Source: Flavobacterium panacis
GTDB taxonomy: Bacteria > Bacteroidota > Bacteroidia > Flavobacteriales > Flavobacteriaceae
Reading direction: 5' to 3'
Length of the DNA stretch: 64,000 bases
Assembly: GCF_024649945.1 (NCBI RefSeq)
Contig: NZ_JANKMS010000015.1
Span: 1 to 64,000 of the forward strand
Shown here: in pieces, positions 26,205 to 35,743 of the stretch
How positions within the stretch are numbered: the first letter of the stretch is position 1
Layout of the letters: the number at the start of each line of letters is the position of its first letter
Translations under genes and position numbers: made by a program
The notes under the pieces: generated by a model
What the model was told of the DNA's origin: nothing
Seen by the model: the letters and a program-made list of their open reading frames with translations, nothing else
The model's database searches: none

Positions 26205-28628
26205 ATGAAATACTTATACCAAAGCATTACACTTTTCATTCTCTTCACTTGTAGTACTACAGAAATCAAAGCTCAAAATGCCGTCAAAAGAATATACGGA
26301 CAGGTTTTATTTGAAAACAAAACTCCTATTCCTTATGCCAATATTCTACTGATTGGAGCAAATCTTAAAACACAAACCGATTCAAAAGGAAAATTCACTC
26401 TAACAACAAACTCATCCAAGTCCGATACTCTTAAAGTCAGTTATATGGGGATGAAAACAGAAAATAGAATTTTACCTCTACACGAAAATAAAGATGTAGA
26501 ACTTTTATTTGTTCTTTCTGATGAATCAGTTGAAATTGATGAAGTTACAGTCTACAAAACCTCTGCTAACAAAACTGCCAAAAATGAAACCATAAAAGCT
26601 GAAATCGTAGATACAAAAGCCGTTCAGGGACAAGCTGCAACTTTAGTAGAACTGATGAATCAGTCCGCGGGAGTACGCATTCGCCAAACAGGTGGCTTGG
26701 GCGCAAACACGAATATAATGCTGAATGGTTTTCAAGGAAAAGCCATTAAAATATTTAAAGACGGAATCCCTACAGATTATTTGGGTAATGCATTTAATAT
26801 TTCAGCAATTCCAATTAACATGTTGGAACGTGTAGAAGTTTTTAAAGGTGTATTACCAGCAAATCTTGGAGCTGATGCACTTGGAGGTGCCGTTAATATG
26901 GTTTCCCGCGCTGACCAGCAGCGTTATTTGGCACTTTCATACGAAATAAGCTCTTTTAATACGCATAGAGTTTCTGTCAATTTATTATATAATACCAAAG
27001 ATCAAAAGGCATTCTGGGGATTAAATTCTTTCTACAATTATTCCGACAACAATTACACTGTTACTGCAGGTGTACCAGATCAGGAAACTGCCAACGTAAT
27101 TCCGACAAGGGTAAAACTTTTTCATAATGCCTACAAACAAATCTATGGAGAAATATTTGCGGGATTTCGTAATCTTTCATGGGCAGATGAATTTCGCGTA
27201 GGACTGACTTCCTTCTATATTAAACGCGATAATCAATTCGCTGCTTTGATGGAAAAACCATACGGAGCATCGTATAACGAACAATATACACCTGTTATTC
27301 CAACTGTACGATATAAAAAGAAATTTTTGCAGGATCGTCTGGATGTTGATCAATTTTTGGTTTACAGTAAAATCAACAGTCTTCATGATGATACTTTAGT
27401 TGGATATTATGATTGGTTTGGAAATTACCATGAACCTGTAAATGAAAATCAACGTGGAGAAAGCGGAAATGCTTCTTTATTAGATGTTTGGTTTACCAAC
27501 TTCACTTCACGTACTGGTGCCAATTATACTTTTTCTGATGCACATAATATTAGTTTCAATGTTATCTATAATTCTTACACAAGAACGGGAAAAGATCCTT
27601 ATGGAGCTAAATCTGCTGGTGAGAATCCTGTAGATCTGCAAAGTCTTCCGGCAGATTATAACAAAGCCGTTGCAACATTAGGCTTAAACTCTTCTTTTAT
27701 GGATGAGAAACTAAAAAATATACTTCAGGTGAAATTTTATTATGCTGATATGGTTGGACAGGAAGTCAATATCAGTACAGCAATGTTAAAACCTGAAACT
27801 ACCAAAACAAATGTCTCAACTTTTGGAATGGCTGAATCTTTAAAGTATGATTGGACGCGACAGACTTTTATGAGAATTTCGGGAGAATTGGCAACAAGAC
27901 TTCCTGAACAAAGTGAAATTTTGGGAGATGGTTCCTTTGCGTTATCTAATTTCAGTCTAAAACCTGAACGAAGTATTAATGGAAATATTGGTTTTGGAAC
28001 AGGTAAACAGAATCTGTTCAATATAGAATTAAACGCTTTTTATCGTATTACAAAAGACTTAATACACTCTGTTCCTGTTAATTTAATTTATACACAAAAT
28101 GTAAACGTCGAACAAGTTAGAGGAATCGGATTAGAAACCGACCTGCATGTAACTCCTTTATCATGGCTACGTCTAAATGGAAATTTCACTTATCAGGATT
28201 TTCGTTTGTACCATGTTGAAAATCCGCTTATACAATATCTTGAAGGAGCCAGATTGCGAAATATGCCTTTTTTCTTTGCCAACTTAGGTGCTGATGTTCA
28301 TTTTTCAAAAGTTTTCAATAAACAAGATCAGTTAAAAATGTACTGGAATATGGGATATGTACACCAATATTACCTGGACTATATTCCAAAAAACACAGAA
28401 CCTGATGGATTCTTAGGACTTTGGGGAAAAGCAAAAGTTAACGCTCCTAATATCATTCCGACTCAAACCATACAAAGCGCAGGTATACTTTGGACTCCTT
28501 GGAACAGCCACTTATTTTCAGTCAATTTTGAGTGCAAAAACATTTTTGACAAAACCATATATGACAACTTCAGAGTACAAAACGCCGGAAGAAGTTTTCA
28601 CCTTAAACTGAATTACATCCTTAAATAG
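26205..28628 (+). CDS. TonB-dependent receptor, probable ferri-siderophore type
   Basis: This 807-residue outer-membrane receptor has a signal peptide (to about residue 23, IKAQN), a carboxypeptidase-regulatory-like domain (about 30-110, IYGQVLFENKTPIPYANIL), a plug (about 125-235, including RQTGGLGANTNIMLNG and FKGVLPANLGADALGG) and a 22-strand barrel ending in an aromatic-rich terminal strand. It heads an operon with a DUF4374 lipoprotein (27 bp), a PepSY protein (9 bp) and a DUF4198-like protein, and is divergent from a PchR-like regulator. It is a clear paralogue of the interrupted receptor at 35744. Iron-siderophore uptake is the best guess; the ligand cannot be read. Confidence 0.9.
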   Translation: MKYLYQSITLFILFTCSTTEIKAQNAVKRIYGQVLFENKTPIPYANILLIGANLKTQTDSKGKFTLTTNSSKSDTLKVSYMGMKTENRILPLHENKDVELLFVLSDESVEIDEVTVYKTSANKTAKNETIKAEIVDTKAVQGQAATLVELMNQSAGVRIRQTGGLGANTNIMLNGFQGKAIKIFKDGIPTDYLGNAFNISAIPINMLERVEVFKGVLPANLGADALGGAVNMVSRADQQRYLALSYEISSFNTHRVSVNLLYNTKDQKAFWGLNSFYNYSDNNYTVTAGVPDQETANVIPTRVKLFHNAYKQIYGEIFAGFRNLSWADEFRVGLTSFYIKRDNQFAALMEKPYGASYNEQYTPVIPTVRYKKKFLQDRLDVDQFLVYSKINSLHDDTLVGYYDWFGNYHEPVNENQRGESGNASLLDVWFTNFTSRTGANYTFSDAHNISFNVIYNSYTRTGKDPYGAKSAGENPVDLQSLPADYNKAVATLGLNSSFMDEKLKNILQVKFYYADMVGQEVNISTAMLKPETTKTNVSTFGMAESLKYDWTRQTFMRISGELATRLPEQSEILGDGSFALSNFSLKPERSINGNIGFGTGKQNLFNIELNAFYRITKDLIHSVPVNLIYTQNVNVEQVRGIGLETDLHVTPLSWLRLNGNFTYQDFRLYHVENPLIQYLEGARLRNMPFFFANLGADVHFSKVFNKQDQLKMYWNMGYVHQYYLDYIPKNTEPDGFLGLWGKAKVNAPNIIPTQTIQSAGILWTPWNSHLFSVNFECKNIFDKTIYDNFRVQNAGRSFHLKLNYILK

Positions 28629-28655
28629 TAATCTTAAAACTAAATTTAAATAACA

Positions 28656-29912
28656 ATGAAAAAAAGATTTTTGACTTCAGTACTATTCCTTACTATGGGA
28701 AGCTTAGTACTTACCTCTTGCAGCAGTGACAATAATGACACAACTCCTACAGAACCATCCGCAACTGGAAAATATGTTCTTTTAACAGCCGAAAGTACCA
28801 CAGCAAATGCAGGTTACTATGCCGCATACGACAATTTACCAACCGGAGCTGTTGATAATATTGGAGGTTATTCTTTACAGGCAAGAGCTTACGGTGGTTT
28901 TAGACATTATAAAAACTGGATTTTTAATAAAGCTACCTTGTCAGGAGAAACTGGTGTTGTACGCTTTTCTTTGAATGCATCAGGAATATTAGAACAATCT
29001 GGTTTTATAAAATGTGGGACTTCTGCCCAAAATCTGGTAGTAGATGAAACAACCGGTTTTTACTTTGATGCTGATCGTGGAAAAACTAAAATTCAAAAGT
29101 TCAATCCTACAACTATGCAAAGAACGGGGGAAATTGATTTATCTGAATTAGTAGAAAAAGGATCCGGAATCACAACGAATGTAACAACCGGAGATCAGAC
29201 CATTATAGCAAAAGAAGGCAAATTATACGTAAACATAAGCTATTCACCTGAAGGTGGCAGCAGTTTTAATCAAAATATGCGCAACCTTACTTTAGCTGTT
29301 ATTGATATTGCAACAGGCAAACCAGAAAAAACTATTGTTCATTCGTTTGTAAAAAATCAAGGACATGCACGTTCTGAATATCCTGCTTACACTCAAGCTC
29401 CTGACGGAACAATCTACATGGTAACAACTGGCTGGGATTACAACAGTTCAGGAGTAATGGAACCACAGCCTTCTACTATTTTCCGTATCAAAGCTGGGCA
29501 AACTGACTTCGATCAAAACTGGTCTCTTAAAGCAACAGATTTAGGAATGCCTGAAGGAGCTCAACTTTGGAGTTTAAAAGTATATAAAGGAAAATTATTT
29601 GTTGATGTTTCTGAAAAGAAAGTTGAACTTCCTTCTTATAGCAACCTTTTAGATATTATGTACCGTTTTTATGCTGTCGATATTGAAAGTAAATCTGCAG
29701 TTCATATTACTGGACTTCCTTTAACTACATTCGGATTTACGATTGGAAATTTAGAAATCATTGATGACAACCTGTTTATTAGAATTATAAATAAAACAGA
29801 AGGCTTCAACGGATATTATAAATTAAATCCAGATGGAGTTACAGCAAGTCAGGCATTCAGTATTTCACGAGGTGGAGAAGCTAAAGGTTTTGTACGCTTA
29901 TCAGGTAATTAA
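28656..29912 (+). CDS. DUF4374-type lipoprotein
   Basis: This 418-residue lipoprotein has its lipobox cysteine near residue 22 (LTSCSSDN) and an acidic linker. The rest is a beta-rich, probably propeller-like fold with repeated aromatic blades (YVLLTAES, FYFDADRGKTKIQKF, TIYMVTTGWDYN). It sits 27 bp after the receptor gene, and a paralogue sits 16 bp after the second receptor of this type (38130-39350), so receptor and lipoprotein form a conserved pair. A surface or periplasmic partner that captures the ligand is plausible, but no activity is established from sequence. Confidence 0.8.
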   Translation: MKKRFLTSVLFLTMGSLVLTSCSSDNNDTTPTEPSATGKYVLLTAESTTANAGYYAAYDNLPTGAVDNIGGYSLQARAYGGFRHYKNWIFNKATLSGETGVVRFSLNASGILEQSGFIKCGTSAQNLVVDETTGFYFDADRGKTKIQKFNPTTMQRTGEIDLSELVEKGSGITTNVTTGDQTIIAKEGKLYVNISYSPEGGSSFNQNMRNLTLAVIDIATGKPEKTIVHSFVKNQGHARSEYPAYTQAPDGTIYMVTTGWDYNSSGVMEPQPSTIFRIKAGQTDFDQNWSLKATDLGMPEGAQLWSLKVYKGKLFVDVSEKKVELPSYSNLLDIMYRFYAVDIESKSAVHITGLPLTTFGFTIGNLEIIDDNLFIRIINKTEGFNGYYKLNPDGVTASQAFSISRGGEAKGFVRLSGN

Positions 29913-29921
29913 AATTAATAA

Positions 29922-31085
29922 ATGGCATTACAAAATAAAAAAGAGAATAAACAACAAAAGAGCAGCTGGCGAAAGATAAACAACTGGCTGCATCTTTGGC
30001 TGGGACTGATATCGGGCATTATTGTCTTCATTATTTGTCTAACAGGTGTCGCTTTTGTCTTTCATGATGAAATCAACAACTTTGTGAATAAAGAAGTTAG
30101 ATATGTTGAAGTCCCAAAACATCCAGAAAAAATTGCAATAGAATCTGTTTTATCAAATGTAAAAAAACAGTATCCAGAGATCATGCTCATGCAGTACACC
30201 ACTTATAAAGATTCGTCAAAATCAGTAAAAATTATGTGTTTTGATCGTTCAGCTAAGCCGCCTTTGTTAGGTTTAGGTAATATATATGTAAATCCGTATT
30301 CTGGAAAAGTTTTAAAAATGGACTTCACTTACGGCATCTTTCGATTTATTGCCGAGGTTCATGCAAATTTACTATTAGGCAAAACGGGATTGCAGATTGT
30401 ACGTATTTCTACCATCATTTTCCTAATCGAACTCATATCAGGACTAATATGGTGGTGGCCCAAAAAATGGAATAAAACTAACATCAATAAAAGTTTTAAA
30501 ATTAAATGGAATGCCAACTGGAAAAGAATAAATATTGACCTTCATAATGTATTAGGTTTTTATGCTTTACCGTTAGCGATGGTTTTGACTATCACAGGAT
30601 TAATTATAACCTACGAGCCTGTCAAAAATGCATTCTTTACCGTTTTCAGTGGGACAACTGAAAGAGCATCAATTCGAACTGCATTGCCGCCTGCAGACAG
30701 CACCAAAACAGCAATGCCAATAGCAAAACTTATTGCTCCTTATAAAGATGTAAATAAACCACAGATGACGATCGGCATACCAAATCCGAAATCAGGAGCA
30801 CTTATGATTCGTACCGAACAAGAAACAAGTATGGTTACTTATCGTGGCGATATTCAATATGTAAATATTTATTCAGGAAAAAAACTGGATTTAAGTCCTG
30901 AAATATTAACCGAAATGAACATGGAAAACATGAATTTGTCTCTCCATCTTGGAACTTGGTATGGTTTGCCTGCAAAAATTTTAACTTTTTTAATTTGCCT
31001 CATTTGTACCAGTCTTCCAATTACAGGTTTTATTATATGGTACAATCGAAAATTTAAGAAAAAGAAGAGTCCGAAAGAATTATAA
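29922..31085 (+). CDS. PepSY-associated membrane protein
   Basis: This 387-residue inner-membrane protein has about four transmembrane helices: near 28-48 (GLISGIIVFIICLTGVAFVF), 150-170 (IVRISTIIFLIELISGLIWW), 205-225 and 345-370 (ILTFLICLICTSLPITGFII). PepSY-type periplasmic segments lie between them. Conserved histidines in NNWLHLWLGL, AEVHANLLLG and DLHNVLGFYA are typical of the family and may bind haem or metal. PepSY proteins next to TonB receptors are thought to reduce or release iron from imported siderophores. The gene is 9 bp after the DUF4374 gene. A second family member is at 31900-33009. Confidence 0.85.
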   Translation: MALQNKKENKQQKSSWRKINNWLHLWLGLISGIIVFIICLTGVAFVFHDEINNFVNKEVRYVEVPKHPEKIAIESVLSNVKKQYPEIMLMQYTTYKDSSKSVKIMCFDRSAKPPLLGLGNIYVNPYSGKVLKMDFTYGIFRFIAEVHANLLLGKTGLQIVRISTIIFLIELISGLIWWWPKKWNKTNINKSFKIKWNANWKRINIDLHNVLGFYALPLAMVLTITGLIITYEPVKNAFFTVFSGTTERASIRTALPPADSTKTAMPIAKLIAPYKDVNKPQMTIGIPNPKSGALMIRTEQETSMVTYRGDIQYVNIYSGKKLDLSPEILTEMNMENMNLSLHLGTWYGLPAKILTFLICLICTSLPITGFIIWYNRKFKKKKSPKEL

Positions 31086-31104
31086 AAATACTATCTCTTA
31101 TTAT

Positions 31105-31806
31105 ATGAAATTATCAAAAATCTTACTCGTTTTCATGATCTTATGTGGTCTGCAAAACTGTATGGCTCATGCCCTTTGGGTCGAAACCAACAACACAGGA
31201 AAGAAGGGAGTGTCTCATTCTGTAAAAGTATATTTTGCAGAAGTTGGCGAAAGTTGGGAATCACTTTCTGGCAAAGAATGGTCTATGGTCAAAAATTTTG
31301 AACTTTGGTTGCAAAGTCCCGATGGGAAATTGAACCGACTGGAAGCAACTCCGCAAAAAGATTATTATCAGGCTGATTTCATTCCAAGTCAGAACGGAAC
31401 GTATCAGATTATTGCCAAAAATACTACAATAGGACCATTGAATTTTCCAAATACACCAGCCTTTGTGCCTTATTTTTATGCGAAATCAAATGTTCAGGTT
31501 GGAAATACAAAAGCAGTTAAATCTGAATATGAAATACCATTAAATTTTACTTTAAAACAAAATGGAAATCAGAAACAACTTAATTTAACAGTACCTGAAT
31601 ATGTGTCGGGAAAAACTCAGGTAACTGTTTTTACTCCATCGGGAGAATTAAAAACTTTTAATGAGCTTAAAAACGGTTTGTTTGACTTTGTTTTTGCAGA
31701 AAAAGGAAATTATCAGATAGAATTACAATACAAAGATGATCGTTCAGGAAAAGATTATCAGTTTGCCATCTATACTTTAACATCAAATTTATTTATTTCA
31801 AAGTAA
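31105..31806 (+). CDS. DUF4198-like exported protein
   Basis: This 233-residue protein has a signal peptide (to about residue 22) and a mature start at HALWVETNN. The early HALW motif followed by a beta-sandwich of about 200 residues suggests the DUF4198 (NikM-like) group, often linked to uptake or handling of metals such as nickel or cobalt. It is the last gene of the receptor operon, 19 bp after the PepSY gene, and is followed by a strong terminator. Its presence makes it uncertain whether iron or another metal is the cargo. Confidence 0.6.
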   Translation: MKLSKILLVFMILCGLQNCMAHALWVETNNTGKKGVSHSVKVYFAEVGESWESLSGKEWSMVKNFELWLQSPDGKLNRLEATPQKDYYQADFIPSQNGTYQIIAKNTTIGPLNFPNTPAFVPYFYAKSNVQVGNTKAVKSEYEIPLNFTLKQNGNQKQLNLTVPEYVSGKTQVTVFTPSGELKTFNELKNGLFDFVFAEKGNYQIELQYKDDRSGKDYQFAIYTLTSNLFISK

Positions 31807-31820
31807 TTTTGATTTTTATA

Positions 31821-31853
31821 ATAATGGCCGTCATGTAAGGTGACGGCCATTAT
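31821..31853. terminator. Strong bidirectional terminator
   Basis: A perfect 13-bp stem ATAATGGCCGTCA (31821-31833) / TGACGGCCATTAT (31841-31853) with a 7-nt loop lies between convergent transcription units. Confidence 0.85.
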
Positions 31854-31899
31854 TATAATATACAAAAAGTGTAGTTTCTTAATACATTAAAAAAGAATA

Positions 31900-33009
31900 T
31901 TACTTACTCTTTTTTTTTCTTCCAAGCCATATAATCAGACCTGTAATGGGAAGTGTAACAGCAAAAAGACAGACTAAAAATGCCAAAATCTTTGTTGGAT
32001 ATCCGTAAATACTCCCCGTATGAATTGGATAAATTAAACGTCTTAATTTATCACCATTACTAAAGGATTCATAAGGTCTTGTTTCTACGATTTTGCCTGT
32101 ATATTTATCAAAATAAGCAAGACTGGCGATATTAGGGATTTCTTTTTCAAGATTCATTTTGATTACCAAAATACTATTTATAGTATCTGCTGGCATTCTG
32201 ATTTGTGTGTCTCCTTTAAACTTATAAATACTGTCTGTTTTTGAAAATATATTTTGATAGAAAAATGACTTGTCTCCTTTTGGATCAATTTTAGTCGGGT
32301 TTTCAACTTTAGCCGACGTTTTTTTAGTTGTTCCGTCAGCCAGAAAATAAACTCCGTTCTCAAACCATTTATAAGACCACGTCAAACCTGTTAATGAAAT
32401 GATTAGCAGTACCAAAAAAGTATAAAAACCAAAAGTAGAATGAAAATCCCAGTTGACTCTTTTAAATGAAGCATCCCATTTTACGGTTAATCTTTGTTTG
32501 AGGTTTTTAATTTTCTTTGGCCACCACAAAACAAGTCCTGACAAAAGCATAAATATAAAAATAAGACAGCTAATTCCGGTAATTGCTTGTCCAAAGTCAC
32601 CTAAAACCAAATGGCGGTGCAAATCTAGAACGACCGAAAAAAAACGTTTCTTCGCTGGTACAGATGCCAAAACTTTACCATTATAAGGATCAATAGAAAT
32701 AATTTGTTTCTTCTTGTCAGAATCGGTTGCCATAATTAATAAAGTTCTTTCTGGCTCATAAAATGAATGCAAACGATCAATTTTCTTGAGGTGAAATTCC
32801 TTTTGTACTTTAGAAGTAATAACATCTACGGGAAGCTTTTCTTTACCAACTGTTGCTACTTTATAAAATTCAGGATTAAAAAATTCATCGAGTTCGTCTT
32901 CAAAAACTAGTATACTTCCTGTAAGGGCAACCATAAAAACAATTAGCCCGGATATAAGTCCGAGCCAAAGGTGCAAAAAGCCAATATTTTTTTTAAGCGT
33001 TTTATTCAT
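31900..33009 (-). CDS. PepSY-associated membrane protein
   Basis: This 369-residue inner-membrane protein has the same architecture as the PepSY protein at 29922: N-terminal helix (IGFLHLWLGLISGLIVFMVA), paired central helices (about 140-165 and 195-215) and a C-terminal helix (FLVCLFAVTLPITGLIIW), with conserved His in GFLHLW, DLHRHLVLGD and DFHSTFGFY. It follows the leftward TonB receptor gene by 69 bp and is likely co-transcribed with it. It probably acts in reductive release of metal from the ligand imported by that receptor. Confidence 0.85.
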   Translation of the reverse strand: MNKTLKKNIGFLHLWLGLISGLIVFMVALTGSILVFEDELDEFFNPEFYKVATVGKEKLPVDVITSKVQKEFHLKKIDRLHSFYEPERTLLIMATDSDKKKQIISIDPYNGKVLASVPAKKRFFSVVLDLHRHLVLGDFGQAITGISCLIFIFMLLSGLVLWWPKKIKNLKQRLTVKWDASFKRVNWDFHSTFGFYTFLVLLIISLTGLTWSYKWFENGVYFLADGTTKKTSAKVENPTKIDPKGDKSFFYQNIFSKTDSIYKFKGDTQIRMPADTINSILVIKMNLEKEIPNIASLAYFDKYTGKIVETRPYESFSNGDKLRRLIYPIHTGSIYGYPTKILAFLVCLFAVTLPITGLIIWLGRKKKSK

Positions 33010-33078
33010 TTATTATGTCGTTTCGCAAATGGTTTTCAAATATAACCAAAGCTTTTAAAATTATTTATGCTGAGAATT

Positions 33079-35394
33079 TTAAAATTTATAACGTAAATTC
33101 AAACTGGTTGTCATACCACTCCCCATTACATAATCTGCATTCACAGCACGATACTGACTTAAAGTTGAATAATAGCTATTGTTTAATAAATTTTCAACTC
33201 CCAAATTTAATGACCACTTTTTATTAAATGCATAACTTCCGGCAAAATTAATCAGATTTACAGTTGAGATTGGCCCTTCACTATTATTGTATCTTCCATT
33301 AGCATTTGGCTCAAAACGATTACGACAACCTGTATTAACCCATGATAATTGTAAACTCCAATCAGAAGTTGGTTTGTAATTAATAAATCCAGTTGCTTTA
33401 GGAGGAGCGATACGTGATCCGTTTAAGTAAACAGTGCTTCCGTCATCAAATTCCGCTTTTCCTTCTACATATGAATAACTTCCTCCAACATTCAGTTTAT
33501 CAGAGAATCTATAATCCAAAGTTATTTCATATCCTTTAATTTTCTCAGGTTCACGTTGTGCAACCAAACGTCCATCCACCTCAATTAAATTAGCACCTAA
33601 TTTTGATGTACTAATGTAATAAGCCGCCGTAATATTAAAATTATAGAATTTACTAGAGAAACCTGCTTCGTAATTATTGGTAATAATTGGATCAGTTGCT
33701 AGATTTGCAATAGTACTTTCTTCTGCACTTCTTAAAATTCTTCCTAATTCATTAATGGCAAATGCCTGAGAAAAACTTACAAACGGATTGAAAACTTCAT
33801 ATTTATTAAAACGAAGACCAGCATTAAACATCGTAGCATTATATGGAATTTTACCACCTTCTACAAAAATACTTCCTTGGTTATTAGGGCCTGAAGCAAT
33901 TGTATTATAATCTTTAACACGAACGGTTGCGTTTTCATAACGTAATCCTCCTTTAAAGATTAAATTTTCTAAAACATCTACTTTTAACTGTGCATAAGGC
34001 GCAATATTCAACATGTCCATTTTCGGAATATAAACACGTCCATCAACTAAATCTTGAAACGTAACATCATTTAAAAGGTCAATACCATACGTAACTTCAG
34101 AAGGCATTGAAGCTATAGTAAAAGGAGTATTCAAATTAACTCTTGTTCCGTTTTTATTAGAATTAATCATCGTTTGCCCTGGACCATACCAAGCCGTAGC
34201 CGAAGCCACATAACGATTCATAGACTGAAAAGAATTCAAATAAGCAGACACATCCAATTGTGTATTGTTAAATAAATTATTCTTAGAAAAAGTAAACATA
34301 AAGTTATGGTTGAACGGCGTTCCAGCATTTTTACCAGGTTCTGTACCTCTCACACCAATTGTAGGAGTTTGTCCATATACCCCAGCCTGGCTAATGTATT
34401 TAGCATTTTGAGTACTTCCGTAAAAATTGTAAACTACATTAAAACTAGTATGTTCGTCCATGTCATATCCTAATTTTACAAAAGCATTAGATTGTGATGA
34501 ATTAGATAAACCATCCGTTTGTCCCAAAGGTTTTCCATCAGCATCTCTTTGAAGACCCGTGTAATCAAAAGCACCACCAATAACATAACTGAACTTATTC
34601 TTTCTACCATTAAAAAATTGTGAAACACGATAGCCAAAAGTTTCACTACTATGAATCGGATTAAAAGTCGCACCAACAGTAGTAATTCCTTGAAAACTAT
34701 CAACTAACGGACTTTTCTTTGTAATGTAATTGATAATACCACCACCTGAACCATTTCCATAAATAGAAGTAGCTCCTTTAATAACCTCAATACGTTCAAT
34801 TGCATTGGCATCGACCACACGAATATCACGAGCACCATTCATTAAAGGCGTAGATTGTGGAATTCCATCAATCAAAACTAAGACTTGGCGTCCTCTTAAT
34901 GTTTGTCCCGAGTTCGTTGCTTTATTTGTCGACGTACCAAGACCAGGAATAACATTTCCTAAAATAGAAGACAAATTGGTGTTTATACTGCTTTGAGTTT
35001 GTATTTCTTTTTGACTCATGATGGTTATCGAAGAAGGAACTGTAGCAATATTTTCCTGTTTTCTACCTGCAGTAACCACAACTTCCTGTAGTTTGTTTTC
35101 ACTATTCAAAACAATTGTAATGGTATTTTTTTCTTTCAAATTCGAAAAAACATACGAAAGAGGCTCATATTCCGAAGCTGTAACAGAAACTGTTTGATCT
35201 TGTATCTGACTGGTTAAAATAGAGACTTCACCAGACTTGTTTGTTGTTCCGATAATTTTATTACCTGAAGCAACAGAGGCATTTGAAATAGGATTTTTTG
35301 ATTCATTTTCAACCTTTAAACGGAGTGATTGCGCATTTAATTTAACGGCTAAAAAAATTAAAAGAACTAAGAAAATAGGGCGTTTAAAATTCAT
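33079..35394 (-). CDS. TonB-dependent siderophore-type receptor
   Basis: I place the start at 35394 (MNFKRPIFLVLL), giving 771 residues with a signal peptide ending at LNAQS. An upstream in-frame ATG at 35454 overlaps the promoter -7 box and cannot be the start; 35418 is possible. The mature protein has a carboxypeptidase-regulatory-like domain (about 25-95), a plug (about 105-230, with VVVTAGRKQENIATVPSSI and TLRGRQVLVLIDGIP) and a barrel ending MTTSLNLRYKF. The pattern IYGNGSGGGIINYITKK is typical of siderophore receptors. It is followed by the PepSY gene. It is not a close paralogue of the other two receptors here. Confidence 0.9.
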   Translation of the reverse strand: MNFKRPIFLVLLIFLAVKLNAQSLRLKVENESKNPISNASVASGNKIIGTTNKSGEVSILTSQIQDQTVSVTASEYEPLSYVFSNLKEKNTITIVLNSENKLQEVVVTAGRKQENIATVPSSITIMSQKEIQTQSSINTNLSSILGNVIPGLGTSTNKATNSGQTLRGRQVLVLIDGIPQSTPLMNGARDIRVVDANAIERIEVIKGATSIYGNGSGGGIINYITKKSPLVDSFQGITTVGATFNPIHSSETFGYRVSQFFNGRKNKFSYVIGGAFDYTGLQRDADGKPLGQTDGLSNSSQSNAFVKLGYDMDEHTSFNVVYNFYGSTQNAKYISQAGVYGQTPTIGVRGTEPGKNAGTPFNHNFMFTFSKNNLFNNTQLDVSAYLNSFQSMNRYVASATAWYGPGQTMINSNKNGTRVNLNTPFTIASMPSEVTYGIDLLNDVTFQDLVDGRVYIPKMDMLNIAPYAQLKVDVLENLIFKGGLRYENATVRVKDYNTIASGPNNQGSIFVEGGKIPYNATMFNAGLRFNKYEVFNPFVSFSQAFAINELGRILRSAEESTIANLATDPIITNNYEAGFSSKFYNFNITAAYYISTSKLGANLIEVDGRLVAQREPEKIKGYEITLDYRFSDKLNVGGSYSYVEGKAEFDDGSTVYLNGSRIAPPKATGFINYKPTSDWSLQLSWVNTGCRNRFEPNANGRYNNSEGPISTVNLINFAGSYAFNKKWSLNLGVENLLNNSYYSTLSQYRAVNADYVMGSGMTTSLNLRYKF

Positions 35395-35431
35395 TTTTAA
35401 GGTATTCGAAAAAAACATTATGGCGTTATTT

Positions 35432-35459
35432 TTATTTAGATTGATTCTGCGCAAAAGTA
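35432..35459 (-). promoter_or_regulatory. Promoter and operator of the leftward receptor gene
   Basis: On the minus strand TACTTTTG (plus 35452-35459) is followed after 9 nt by AATCTAAATAA (plus 35432-35442), the same core as at the other two receptor promoters. A TTTAGAAT half-site lies just upstream of the -7 box, so the full operator may be TTTAGAAT...ATCTAAA. The layout sets the gene start at or below 35418. Confidence 0.6.
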
Positions 35460-35686
35460 ATCATTCTAAATTATTTCACAAATAGTTAAGATTTTTTAAG
35501 TCGATTTCTCTGGACTTATAAATGACTTTAACAAAGGGCAAACAGGCTCTTTCATCAGTAACCATAAGGTTTTATATATACTTTTTAATTAATTTATAAT
35601 AAATAACGAAACAACTTTTAGCATTTAAAAACTAAGAAATAAATACATTTCATTTTCCATTAATATATTATTAATAAATAATTTCA

Positions 35687-35716
35687 TACTTTCGCATTTT
35701 TATTTATTCTAAATAA
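35687..35716 (+). promoter_or_regulatory. Promoter and operator of the interrupted receptor gene
   Basis: TACTTTCG (35687-35694) is followed by TTTTTATTTATTCTAAATAA (35697-35716), which differs at only two positions from the element at 26167-26186. The remainder of the intergenic region is AT-rich with no gene. Confidence 0.6.
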
Positions 35717-35743
35717 GAATAATTATAATCCTAATCAAATTTC

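Noticed and set aside
35395..35454. N-terminal extension of the leftward TonB receptor to 35454
   Set aside because: It overlaps the -7 box and operator, and the signal peptide begins at 35394.
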